DNA of 64,000 bases, taken from an uncultured Eubacteriales bacterium. GTDB taxonomy: Bacteria > Bacillota > Clostridia > Christensenellales > Aristaeellaceae. Below the pieces are notes generated by a model. The model searched no databases, was not told where the DNA came from, and was given only the letters and a program-made list of their open reading frames with translations. Below, piece after piece: positions 16,038 through 24,288 of the stretch (positions are counted from its first letter, which is position 1; each line of letters starts with the position of its first letter). The DNA lies in the NCBI GenBank assembly GCA_944349855.1, contig CALVNS010000010.1, positions 1 through 64,000 on the forward strand, written 5' to 3'. The translations under genes and the position numbers were made by a program.

Positions 16038-16862
16038 TCATTTCAGGCCGCCCAGGCTGATGCCCTGATCCACGTATCTTTGCGAGATCAGATACACCAC
16101 CAGTATCGGCAGGATGGTGAGCACTGCGCCGGCCATGAGCACATGCTCGTTGTTTTTATACATGCCGTTCATGTTGCCCAGCACCACCTGCAGGGTCTGC
16201 TTGTCGGTGGAGGTGAGCACGATGAGCGGCCAGAGATAGCTGTTCCAGCTGCCCATGAAGGAAAGCAGCGACATGGTGGCCAATGTGGGCGCAACCATGG
16301 GCAGCATGATGGAAACGAAGATGCGCCTGAGCGTCGCGCCATCCAGAAAGGCCGATTCCATGTAGGCATCATTGACCGCCAGCATGCTTTGACGCATCAG
16401 AAATACGCCAAAGGCATAGGCCAGCTTGGGCAGCACCAGGCCGGTGTAGGTATCCAATAGCTTCAACACGCGCAGGATGATATAGTTGGGCACCATGGTC
16501 ACCGTGCCGGGGATCATCATGGTGGCCAGATACAGCCCGAACAGCTTGCCGGAGCCGCGAAAGGGCAACTTGGCAAACACGAAGGCCGCCATCGTGGCCG
16601 AGCCCACCTCCACCAGCGTGCAGGCCACGGCAAGGATGAGGCTGTTGAGGCTGGCGCGCGTAAACGAGAAGCCCTGCATGTCAAACACGCGCCGGTAGCC
16701 CTCCAGCGTGGGGCGCTCCGGAATCCAGCGGATGGGGATCGTGCGAATGGCCTCCTCTCCCTTGAAGGAAGAGGAAATCATCCACAGAAAGGGCATGATG
16801 GTGATGAGGATAATGGCCGCGAGCATGGCATAAAAGAGTACGCCTCTGACCACTCTACGCAT
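16038..16862 (-). CDS. Sugar ABC importer permease, MalG-type
   Basis: 274 residues with six membrane segments (first: VLFYAMLAAIILITIMPFLW). The conserved EAA loop is MESAFLDGATLRRIFVSIML followed by PMVAPTLAT near residues 165-190, and the N-terminal MISSSFK motif is typical of MalG/LacG proteins. It overlaps the MalF-type permease by 8 bases, so the two form the heterodimeric channel. Confidence 0.92.
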   Translation of the reverse strand: MRRVVRGVLFYAMLAAIILITIMPFLWMISSSFKGEEAIRTIPIRWIPERPTLEGYRRVFDMQGFSFTRASLNSLILAVACTLVEVGSATMAAFVFAKLPFRGSGKLFGLYLATMMIPGTVTMVPNYIILRVLKLLDTYTGLVLPKLAYAFGVFLMRQSMLAVNDAYMESAFLDGATLRRIFVSIMLPMVAPTLATMSLLSFMGSWNSYLWPLIVLTSTDKQTLQVVLGNMNGMYKNNEHVLMAGAVLTILPILVVYLISQRYVDQGISLGGLK

Positions 16863-17748
16863 CGTAATTCACCCACTTCTTCTGCAGCCAGAACTGAATG
16901 GCAGTGAAGACGAGAATCAGCACAAACAGGATGCAGGAATATGCGCTGGCCAGACCCATCTTGTACTGCACAAAGGCATATTTGTAGATCCGTTCCAAGA
17001 ACACCGTGGTTGCGCCGCCAGGGCCGCCGTCGGTCATGATGAGCACGGAGTCAAACACCTGCAGGCCGTAGATGATGTTGATGACGATGAGCAAAAACAG
17101 CGTTGGCGAAATGAGCGGCAGCGTAATGGAGGTGAGCTTTTTCCATCCGCTTGCGCCGTCCATCGCGGCTGCCTCGTAATACGTCGGATCGATGGACTTG
17201 AGCGCCGCCAGAACCATCAACGCATAATAGCCCGCATCCTTCCACACGGCGGCGATGACAATGCCGGGCATGGCCCACTTGGTGCTGGATAGCCATGCCG
17301 GCCCCGTGATGCCAACATAGGCCAGCAGCTGATTGAGCAAGCCATACTTGCCGCTGAGCACCCATGTCCACACCACGGCGGCCGCCACCCAGGAGGTGAT
17401 CACGGGCGTGTAGCACACCGTGCGGAAGAGGCCATGGCCGCGGAACGTCTTGTTGAGGATCAACGCCTGCGCTACCGAGGTGAGCAGAATCAGCGGCAGA
17501 TACATGCCCAGATAGCCGAACGTGTGGGCAAGCACCTTGGGGAACTCGCGCCCCGTCAGGATGCGTGTGAAGTTGCGAAGGCCCACGAATTCCATGCTGC
17601 TCATGGGTCTGAGCAGATCGTAATCCATGACGCTGAAGAGGATGGAGGCGCCAATGGGCAGCAGGCAGAACACCACCACGCCGATGAGCGACGGCAGCAA
17701 AAACAGCACCGTGGTACGCCGCCTGCCTGCGTTTTTGGGGATATACAT
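16855..17748 (-). CDS. Sugar ABC importer permease, MalF-type
   Basis: 297 residues. The N-terminus (RRRTTVLFLLPSLIGVVVFC) and the EAA loop ALKSIDPTYYEAAAMDGASG followed by WKKLTSITLPLISP near 185-218 identify it. A GGAGGC ribosome site precedes ATG 17748. It begins 86 bases after the GH31 stop, so the transport genes are probably transcribed with the regulator and glycosidase; I see no strong separate promoter in the gap. Confidence 0.92.
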   Translation of the reverse strand: MYIPKNAGRRRTTVLFLLPSLIGVVVFCLLPIGASILFSVMDYDLLRPMSSMEFVGLRNFTRILTGREFPKVLAHTFGYLGMYLPLILLTSVAQALILNKTFRGHGLFRTVCYTPVITSWVAAAVVWTWVLSGKYGLLNQLLAYVGITGPAWLSSTKWAMPGIVIAAVWKDAGYYALMVLAALKSIDPTYYEAAAMDGASGWKKLTSITLPLISPTLFLLIVINIIYGLQVFDSVLIMTDGGPGGATTVFLERIYKYAFVQYKMGLASAYSCILFVLILVFTAIQFWLQKKWVNYDA

Positions 17749-17834
17749 TCTCTATGCCTCCTTCTCAATGGCCGCGCCTGCCGCATCCACTGGGGGTGCC
17801 GCCACGGATGCCCTTGGCCGGCTTCGCGATGGCG

Positions 17835-20072
17835 TCATGCGGGCAAGGCCGGTTCCAGCCTTTCAAACACGGCGATCTGATCGAGGGGCACGCGCACGGT
17901 GAGCGTCCGTGGCCCTTCGTATGCCTCGTGCGTGAACCAGTGCCTCCAGCGGCCCTGGGGCAAATAGACCTCGCGCTCGATCTGCCCCGCTCGGGTGATG
18001 GGCGCTACCAGAAGCCTTCGGCCCAACATATATGTATCTTCGCAGGCGCATGCGGCGGGGTCTTGCGCAAAGTCGATGCATAGATGCGCCATGAGGGGAC
18101 GGCCCACCGTCACGCAATGCCTTGCCTCCGCATACAGATACGCGCGCAACTGCTGACGGAGTTTGGCAAAGTCCGTGGCAATGGTGAGCACGCGCGCATC
18201 CTTCAGCTTCTCCGCCAGGTTCCATGGGCTGCGGTCGTTGACAAAGCCGTTCTCATGCGTGGCATAGAACTGTCCACTGCGCGGCTCGGCATGCCATTGC
18301 ATCACGGGGCAGAAGCAGGCCATGGCAGTGGCGCGCAGATAGAGTTCAGCGCTGGGCAGTTCCCCGGCAAAGCCGCCGATGTCAAAGCCCCAGAAGAGCA
18401 CGCCGCTGAGCCCGGCGGAAATGCCTGCCGTCAACTGCGCGGAGAGCTCCGGCCACAGGCTCAGCTGGTCGCCTGCCCAGTGCATGGGCCGCGTCTGCGC
18501 GCCCACATAGTCGGCGCGGCTGAAGGTGAGCCCATCGACCCCATTTTGGTCAAGAAAGTCATGGTATGCGCCGATGTACTGCGCAGGATAGAGGTTGTGC
18601 GCCTCCAGCCCCGTCTGTCCATTGCACAGCCTTGCCGCCCGATCAAACAGGAACTCGCCGCCATCCGTTTTGAAGCCCTCCACGCCCATGTCCAGCAGGT
18701 ATTTGCGCTTTTCGAACCACCACTCGACGGCCTTGGGGTTGGTAAAGTCCAGCACGAGGCTATGATGAAACCATTTCTCGGTAATGCGGTAGGGCGTACC
18801 GTCGTCAAGGCATACGCAGTATTTGTTTTGGATGGCCTCCTCCGTATCGCGCTTGAGCCATGCATTGGGCTCGGCATCCCATTCGTATTTGATAATGGGA
18901 ATCTGCCAAAGCAGCAGGTGCAGACCGCTTTCCCGAATGCGTCTGACCGTCTGCGATGGATTTTTCCAATGCGCCGCGTCGTTCCAGCGATAGAAGGTCA
19001 TTTCATCGCTCCACGCCTCCAGCACCATCACATCGGCGGGATAGTCGTAAGCGCGCAGCGCTTTGAGTTGCTTGTCTACCTCTTCATCGCTGTTCCATCC
19101 GTTGGCGCTCATCCACACGCCAAACGCCCATTCCGGCGGGAGGACAGGCCGTCCCGTGTGGGCCAGGAACTGCGCAAGCAGCTCCTGGGGCGCGCCGAAG
19201 AACAGCACGTCTTGCGACAGGCAATCCCCCGCCGTTTCGCGGCACAGGTCGAAGCGATTGTGAAAATCCATCTGGGTGCTGATGCTGCCCCTGCACCACC
19301 AGCCAAATCGCCGCTCCGTCATAAAGAACGGCATGGGCAGATAGGTCTGGTCGCCCTGTTGGGTAAACTTTTCCACCACGCGCCCGTTGCTGCCATATCC
19401 CTGCTGATTCACATGGTCAAAGCGCTCGCCCGTGCCCCATACATACTTCGTGTTGAGCGTGCCATGCTGGGTGATATGCGCGATGTGCCCCGCTGAATCT
19501 TTGCGCACGGTGAAGCCGGAAACCCTGCAAACGCAGGAACTGAAACGTCTAAGTTCCCATAGAGAATCCTTTTCGCCTACATGCAACGCAAAACCATCCG
19601 GCAGTTCAAGCGCCGCTGTTTGGCACAGCTCGCCCTCAGGCGCCTCCTCCTGACAGGCCGTTTGCCATAATGCATCGCCGCGCCGCTCCAGCAACAGGAC
19701 GAAATCCCCCATCTGCAGGCACAGCCCCCGCGCCGTTTGCAGGATGGCCAGCGGCCTTTCCAGCCTGACCTCCTCTTCTATCTCGAAGGAGAACGTACGG
19801 CTCTGTTCCCGCTGCGTGCTGATCTGATAGCGGATGCGATCAAAGGTGTCAAACAGGCCCAGGTCAAAATGCATATGGCGCTCATCCTGTTGCTGCGCTA
19901 CGGGCGGTTCGACCTGACGGCCATTCACCCACAGGTCCAGCTTCGGCACGCCGTCGCCCGCATCCACGCGGCAATCCACCCATACGCGTTCTCCGGCCAG
20001 CGGCCTTAGCGGGCGGCGGGCAAAGCCGCTATCTTCAAAAGGCGTGAGCCCTTCCGGCAAGTGCTTCAGCAT
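17835..20072 (-). CDS. Glycoside hydrolase family 31 (alpha-glucosidase/alpha-xylosidase type)
   Basis: 745 residues from ATG 20072, which follows GAAAGGAGCG and overlaps the LacI stop; the longer frame to 20240 has no site and overlaps the regulator. The N-terminal beta-sandwich covers about 1-240. The (beta/alpha)8 barrel begins RPVLPPEWAFGVWMSANGWN. The nucleophile Asp is in GFKTDGGEF near residue 467 and the acid/base region TFSRADYVGAQTRPMHWAGD near 515-532, both in YicI-like GH31 layout. FWGFDIGGFAG follows. No signal peptide, so it cleaves imported alpha-linked oligosaccharides. Exact specificity (xylo-, gluco-, sulfoquinovo-) cannot be read. Confidence 0.9.
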   Translation of the reverse strand: MLKHLPEGLTPFEDSGFARRPLRPLAGERVWVDCRVDAGDGVPKLDLWVNGRQVEPPVAQQQDERHMHFDLGLFDTFDRIRYQISTQREQSRTFSFEIEEEVRLERPLAILQTARGLCLQMGDFVLLLERRGDALWQTACQEEAPEGELCQTAALELPDGFALHVGEKDSLWELRRFSSCVCRVSGFTVRKDSAGHIAHITQHGTLNTKYVWGTGERFDHVNQQGYGSNGRVVEKFTQQGDQTYLPMPFFMTERRFGWWCRGSISTQMDFHNRFDLCRETAGDCLSQDVLFFGAPQELLAQFLAHTGRPVLPPEWAFGVWMSANGWNSDEEVDKQLKALRAYDYPADVMVLEAWSDEMTFYRWNDAAHWKNPSQTVRRIRESGLHLLLWQIPIIKYEWDAEPNAWLKRDTEEAIQNKYCVCLDDGTPYRITEKWFHHSLVLDFTNPKAVEWWFEKRKYLLDMGVEGFKTDGGEFLFDRAARLCNGQTGLEAHNLYPAQYIGAYHDFLDQNGVDGLTFSRADYVGAQTRPMHWAGDQLSLWPELSAQLTAGISAGLSGVLFWGFDIGGFAGELPSAELYLRATAMACFCPVMQWHAEPRSGQFYATHENGFVNDRSPWNLAEKLKDARVLTIATDFAKLRQQLRAYLYAEARHCVTVGRPLMAHLCIDFAQDPAACACEDTYMLGRRLLVAPITRAGQIEREVYLPQGRWRHWFTHEAYEGPRTLTVRVPLDQIAVFERLEPALPA

Positions 20073-21103
20073 TCGCCCGCGCTCCTTTCTTCGACCGAGT
20101 CGCGCTCTGTGAGCGTAAGCGGCAGGATGTGCTCCATGCGCCCGGCGTTGGGGTTTTCCAGCGCATCCAGAATGCACTGCACCGCCAGCTTCCCCTTTTG
20201 GGCGATATCCTGATGTACCGTCGTCAGAGACGGATAGCACATCTGCGCCAGGTACACGTCGTCAAAGCCCACGATGGAGATATCTTTGGGAATGCTTACG
20301 CCGCGCTCCATCAGCCCTTTGGCAAAGCCCATGGCCAATATATCCGCCGTCACAAAGGCCGCCGTCTGCTTTGCGCCACGCTGCACATACATGTCCGCAG
20401 CCTGTTGCCCGAACTCATGGCTGACCGTGCCCAGATAGAGCGCATCCTGCCGAACGGGCAGACCTGCCGCCTGCATCGCCTCGCAATAGCCCTGATAGCG
20501 CTTGCTGTTGACGCCATTTTCGCGGATGGATCCGCTGACAAAGGCAATGTCGCGATGTCCCTTTTCGATGAGGTATTGGGTTGCCATGCGCGCGCCCTCG
20601 CGATCCCTGATGCCAATGGTGTGAAAAGCGCTGTCGGTTACATAGCTGTCCACCAGCACGACGGGCACGCCAATGGTGCGCAGCGCATCCAAATTTTCGC
20701 CCGGATAGGTCCCCACAATGACAATCCCATCCACGCCGCGATTCTGAGCGATGCTTGCGTAGTTCTGATCTTCGCGCGTGCCGGACAACAGCAGGTGATA
20801 GCCGTTTTCGCGCGCGGTATATTCTATGGCGGACAGGAGCTCGCCATAAAACGGGTTGGAAAACACGAACGCCTTGCCCGGCTCCGTTTGCGGGATCAAC
20901 ACGCCGATCAGGTTGGTATGGCGGCTGGACAGGCTGCGGGCGTTGAGATTGGGCACATAGTTAAGCCTTGCGGCGGCCTCCAACACGCGCTGCGTCGTCT
21001 CTGCACTGATGGACTCGCCCGGGTGCCGGTTGAGCACATAGGACACCGTGGCGGTGGAAACCCCGGCTTCTCTGGCCACATCCTTGATGCTAACGCGCTT
21101 CAT
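20066..21103 (-). CDS. LacI-family transcriptional regulator
   Basis: 345 residues from ATG 21103. The helix-turn-helix SIKDVAREAGVSTATVSYVL is followed by the hinge helix (LNARSLSSR) and a periplasmic-binding-protein-like sensor domain (IGVLIPQTEP to VGFDDVYLAQMCYPSLTTV). It is first in the operon with GH31, whose start overlaps this stop. It most likely represses the locus until the oligosaccharide is present. Confidence 0.93.
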   Translation of the reverse strand: MKRVSIKDVAREAGVSTATVSYVLNRHPGESISAETTQRVLEAAARLNYVPNLNARSLSSRHTNLIGVLIPQTEPGKAFVFSNPFYGELLSAIEYTARENGYHLLLSGTREDQNYASIAQNRGVDGIVIVGTYPGENLDALRTIGVPVVLVDSYVTDSAFHTIGIRDREGARMATQYLIEKGHRDIAFVSGSIRENGVNSKRYQGYCEAMQAAGLPVRQDALYLGTVSHEFGQQAADMYVQRGAKQTAAFVTADILAMGFAKGLMERGVSIPKDISIVGFDDVYLAQMCYPSLTTVHQDIAQKGKLAVQCILDALENPNAGRMEHILPLTLTERDSVEERSAGEC

Positions 21104-21159
21104 GCCGCCGTCCCCCAGTCCTTGTTTGAACGTTTTGGCCGCCAACAAAGGCGCATGCG

Positions 21160-21215
21160 CCTTTACTTAACCGTTTCAGTGGTTTTATTATACTCAGTCT
21201 CAAAACAGATGTCAA
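21160..21215 (-). promoter_or_regulatory. LacI-operon promoter and candidate operator
   Basis: On the - strand TTGACA (21215-21210), 17-bp spacer, TATAAT (21192-21187) is a consensus promoter; the start would be near 21180. CTGAAACGGTTAAG lies at about 21180-21167, directly over the start, and resembles a CG-centred LacI-family operator (imperfect, 4 of 6 half-site matches). Confidence 0.78.
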
Positions 21216-21528
21216 TCCTTTTTTCTGAAAAGTTTTGTTCAAAACGTCAAGTCAAAACGCGCCGGTATCGGCGAAGCAGGAAAGAAAGCCCAAATTGAAG
21301 CGCGGTTATTTTGGACAAACCAGACAATGCGCATGGGGGTTCTGGATGAAAGGCGCCGATTGGGCATCAGCGCCTCGCCAACGGGGCAATCCGGCAGGCA
21401 GGAGGAGCCGAGGCCAGAAGCTCGGCCGAAGAATGATCCGTAAGCGGCGCAAGCGGTATGCGCTTTGGCGCAACGAGAAGCCGGCCTTTGCCCGATCAGC
21501 GGATGTGCGCCTTAACATTCCTGCTCGC
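21216..21528. other. Intergenic region, nothing recognised
   Basis: About 310 bases. Two more AAAACG-containing half sites occur near 21238-21260 (CAAAACGTCAAGTCAAAACG), perhaps extra regulator sites. The long + strand frame across this region runs into the CRISPR trailer and opposes a better - strand gene, so it is not called. Confidence 0.4.
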
Positions 21529-21822
21529 TCAAAAAAACGGCCCGCCGCAGCGGACCGAAAGGGCCTCCTCCAGCGCGAGCCGGTCGATGATCCGTTCCCG
21601 CCTCTTCTTATAGGCGCCAAGCAGCAGATTGAACGGAATCACGAGCACAGGGGCAAACAGATATGCCGCTTCGGACGCACCCAGCACATAGCCGACGATC
21701 GCTACCAACAACAGGCTGTAGATCGCCCCACACGGCACGCTCAGCAGCATGTTCAGCGCCTTGGACTCATGCGTGGCCCTGGGCGCATTGGGGCAGCGCC
21801 TGTCCTGAAAGCGAATGGGCAT
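21529..21822 (-). CDS. Small membrane protein, unknown function
   Basis: 97 residues from ATG 21822, preceded by GGGGAGGGG. Two membrane segments: about 28-47 (MLLSVPCGAIYSLLLVAIVG) and 55-73 (AAYLFAPVLVIPFNLLLGA), then a basic cytoplasmic tail YKKRRERIIDRLALEEAL. I do not recognise the family. It sits between the sugar locus and the distal end of the CRISPR array and is not an obvious cas accessory. Confidence 0.6.
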   Translation of the reverse strand: MPIRFQDRRCPNAPRATHESKALNMLLSVPCGAIYSLLLVAIVGYVLGASEAAYLFAPVLVIPFNLLLGAYKKRRERIIDRLALEEALSVRCGGPFF

Positions 21823-21925
21823 CACGGCGCCCCTCCCCTTTTCTGACGTGAATAGGTGGGGACGCCCGCTTCCCCTCAGAGCACAACACCTGCTCAAGCA
21901 CCACTACGACAGCGGCGAAGCTGTG

Positions 21926-21961
21926 GGTCGGGTTTCCTCTGAAACAACACCATTCTCAAAC
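21926..21961 (-). repeat. Degenerate terminal CRISPR repeat
   Basis: The last 25 bases are nearly intact (CCTCTGAAACAACACC and onward), but the first ten differ from the consensus at several positions. This marks the leader-distal, oldest end of the array. Confidence 0.9.
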
Positions 21962-23215
21962 CAGGCTGCAGGTCGATACGGGTGCAGATTCGTCTAAGTT
22001 ACCTCTAAAACAACACCATTCTCAAACCAATACCACCCATCTGAACGCGATGGAATTGTCTAAGTTACCTCTAAAACAACACCATTCTCAAACGAGATCA
22101 GGAGCGTTGTGCGCGCCGAAGAGGTCTAAGTTACCTCTAAAACAACACCATTCTCAAACGACCGACATGTCCGTGATGGCATCACCCGTGTCTAAGTTAC
22201 CTCTAAAACAACACCATTCTCAAACTAAAATTGATTCACGCGGTTGATTGCATCCGTCTAAGTTACCTCTAAAACAACACCATTCTCAAACGTTTCGCGC
22301 TCAATGATGGTCATTCGCTCCGTCTAAGTTACCTCTAAAACAACACCATTCTCAAACTGGAACGTGGAACAACTCTTACAGACTTCTGTCTAAGTTACCT
22401 CTAAAACAACACCATTCTCAAACTCGCTTGGTATGCTTATCTCTCTCAGATCAGTCTAAGTTACCTCTAAAACAACACCATTCTCAAACAGCGCATGCGG
22501 AGCGAGCAGGGCTTGAGCAGTCTAAGTTACCTCTAAAACAACACCATTCTCAAACAACAGCGTAATCGTAATAGTTCGTACCACTGTCTAAGTTACCTCT
22601 AAAACAACACCATTCTCAAACTATGGCGAGATAGTGGTTCTCTTCCAGCAGTCTAAGTTACCTCTAAAACAACACCATTCTCAAACTACAACACTACCAT
22701 ACCGCAAGAACTGCAAGTCTAAGTTACCTCTAAAACAACACCATTCTCAAACGAACATAACAACCTTCTAAACATGGCCGTTGTCTAAGTTACCTCTAAA
22801 ACAACACCATTCTCAAACGGACGGGACAGACGGCCGACGGACAGCAGGGTCTAAGTTACCTCTAAAACAACACCATTCTCAAACGGCGGTAGAAACAAAA
22901 AACGGGTCGTAGGCGTCTAAGTTACCTCTAAAACAACACCATTCTCAAACAGCCGTAGTTGGCGCGCGTGGCCTTGGCAAGTCTAAGTTACCTCTAAAAC
23001 AACACCATTCTCAAACATTCAGAAACGCCCACCATTCTGCAAGCCAGTCTAAGTTACCTCTAAAACAACACCATTCTCAAACAGTAGTGATCACGTTACC
23101 CGGCACCACCGGGTCTAAGTTACCTCTAAAACAACACCATTCTCAAACCAACAGTTGTTCCCGATTGCCATGTGCTTGGGTCTAAGTTACCTCTAAAACA
23201 ACACCATTCTCAAAC
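21926..23215 (-). CRISPR. Type II-A CRISPR array, 20 repeats and 19 spacers
   Basis: 36-bp repeats on the + strand begin GTCTAAGTTACC and end CCATTCTCAAAC; in crRNA direction (- strand) they start GTTTGAGAATGG. Repeats start at 21926, 21992, 22058, 22124, 22190, 22256, 22322, 22388, 22454, 22520, 22586, 22651, 22717, 22783, 22849, 22915, 22981, 23047, 23113 and 23180. Spacers are 30 bp except one of 29 (22622-22650) and one of 31 (23149-23179). All repeats but the one at 21926 appear identical. Orientation is set by three independent signs: degenerate repeat at 21926, leader motif at 23216, and tracrRNA complementarity. Confidence 0.98.
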
Positions 23216-23312
23216 CCCAAATCCTGTGGGGGGAGAATCGCACGACACCACCCGTGCGGTCGCAGAGGCAACCGACCCCCTCCATTATAGCGGATCCGGG
23301 TAGATTTCGCAA
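23216..23312 (-). promoter_or_regulatory. CRISPR leader with candidate pre-crRNA promoter
   Basis: On the - strand, TTGCGA (23312-23307), 17-bp spacer, TATAAT (23289-23284) lies in the last codons of csn2, with TATAAT including its TAA stop. The predicted start is near 23277, 62 bases before the first repeat. The bases touching that repeat are ATTTGGG (23222-23216), one change from the ATTTGAG leader-anchoring sequence known for Streptococcus type II-A arrays. Confidence 0.7.
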
Positions 23313-23971
23313 TCGTCCCGGTCGATAATCCAGGCCGTTTCATAGGTGCTGTCGATGGCGGGGCATGGATTTTCCACCAGCAGCATGCGCAGCTTGCGAT
23401 AGAACGCTTCGCGGTACAGCGCGTTCAGCTCCGCCTGGGACAGATAGCGCTTGAGGTGGACGAAGATAAAGCACTCCCTGCGCAGGAAACTCTGCGCGAT
23501 GCGCATCCGGCGCAGGAGGCGCTCGGGCAGATCCTCCGTCCGGTCGTCAAAGCGCAGCCCGCACAGCTTGAGCAGCTGCGCCCAGTCCAGCTCATCCGCC
23601 AGGAGCAGGGGTTCCTCGCTCTCCAGGGCGATCTCCCCCGCCCAGGAAAGCACCTGTCTGCAGACCTGCTGCGTGCACAGGAAGCGCTCCGCAGACACGG
23701 CCTGCGCCTTTGCCCATCTGGAGAGCGCCGCCTGCGCGGCCCGGTCGTTCAGCTCTACGCGCAGCGGATCGGTGATCACCTCGCAGTACTTTCCCAATTC
23801 CAGCGGCTGCATGTCGCGCGAGAGCACAAAGCCGCCCGCTTCGCCCTCCGCCTGCGCAATCAGCTCGCCCACCGCCCGGCGAAAGCGCGCGGGCGACTCG
23901 ACGGCCAGCACCGGCACGCGGTTCTCCGGCCAGTCGACGACCATTTCGCGGTTCAGATGCGCCAACTTCAC
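23285..23971 (-). CDS. csn2: Csn2, type II-A adaptation protein
   Basis: 228 residues from GTG 23971, whose GTGA overlaps the cas2 stop; the upstream extension in the same frame runs through cas2 and is rejected. VLAVESPARFRRAVGELIAQ and GGFVLSRDMQPLELGKYCEV followed by ITDPL are the conserved N-terminal Csn2 blocks; ECFIFVHLKRYLSQAELNAL followed by YREAFYRKLRMLLVEN is the C-terminal one. Family proteins form DNA-end-sliding tetrameric rings needed for spacer acquisition. Length (about 220) and position (last cas gene, next to the leader) match subtype II-A. Confidence 0.93.
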   Translation of the reverse strand: MKLAHLNREMVVDWPENRVPVLAVESPARFRRAVGELIAQAEGEAGGFVLSRDMQPLELGKYCEVITDPLRVELNDRAAQAALSRWAKAQAVSAERFLCTQQVCRQVLSWAGEIALESEEPLLLADELDWAQLLKLCGLRFDDRTEDLPERLLRRMRIAQSFLRRECFIFVHLKRYLSQAELNALYREAFYRKLRMLLVENPCPAIDSTYETAWIIDRDDCEIYPDPL

Positions 23972-24288
23972 AGGACAATCAACCTTTCGTCGCTGTCGAT
24001 CACGTCGGTCTTCACTTCGCCCAGGATGAACTCGCTGCGGGCAAACTGTTTTTCCGTAATGCACAGCACCTGAATCAGCCCCGCCGGGGGCTTGTTGCGC
24101 CGCAGGTTGGCCAGGATCGCACGCACGGCGGTCTGATTCAGCGCCAGCTTGCAGTAGACCGACTCCTGCAGCATCAGAAAGCCATTCTGAATCAGATACC
24201 GGTGAAAGCGGCTGTAGGCGAGGCGGTCCTCCCCGTCCTTCACGGGGAGGTCGTAGAGCACCAGTACGCGCATAAATCTATAGCTCAT
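23968..24288 (-). CDS. cas2: Cas2, spacer integration complex subunit
   Basis: 106 residues. MRVLVLYDLPVKDGEDRLAY and GFLMLQESVYCKLALNQTAV are the ferredoxin-like fold core of type II Cas2; KPPAGLIQVLCITEKQFAR follows. ATG 24288 is used because homologues begin MSYRFMR-like and it couples to cas1 by an 11-base overlap; ATG 24273 is an alternative. It bridges two Cas1 dimers in the integrase. Confidence 0.94.
   Translation of the reverse strand: MSYRFMRVLVLYDLPVKDGEDRLAYSRFHRYLIQNGFLMLQESVYCKLALNQTAVRAILANLRRNKPPAGLIQVLCITEKQFARSEFILGEVKTDVIDSDERLIVL

Noticed and set aside
21529..21822. Small membrane protein as a CRISPR accessory gene
   Set aside because: It lies beyond the leader-distal end of the array, is not coupled to the cas genes and resembles no known cas accessory.
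21235..21846. 203-residue + strand frame upstream of the CRISPR array
   Set aside because: No ribosome site and no domain; it opposes a small - strand membrane protein with two clear helices and a ribosome site.
22050..22247. 65-residue frame inside the CRISPR array with repeated KLPLKQHHSQT segments
   Set aside because: It is a translation of the repeats and spacers, not a gene.
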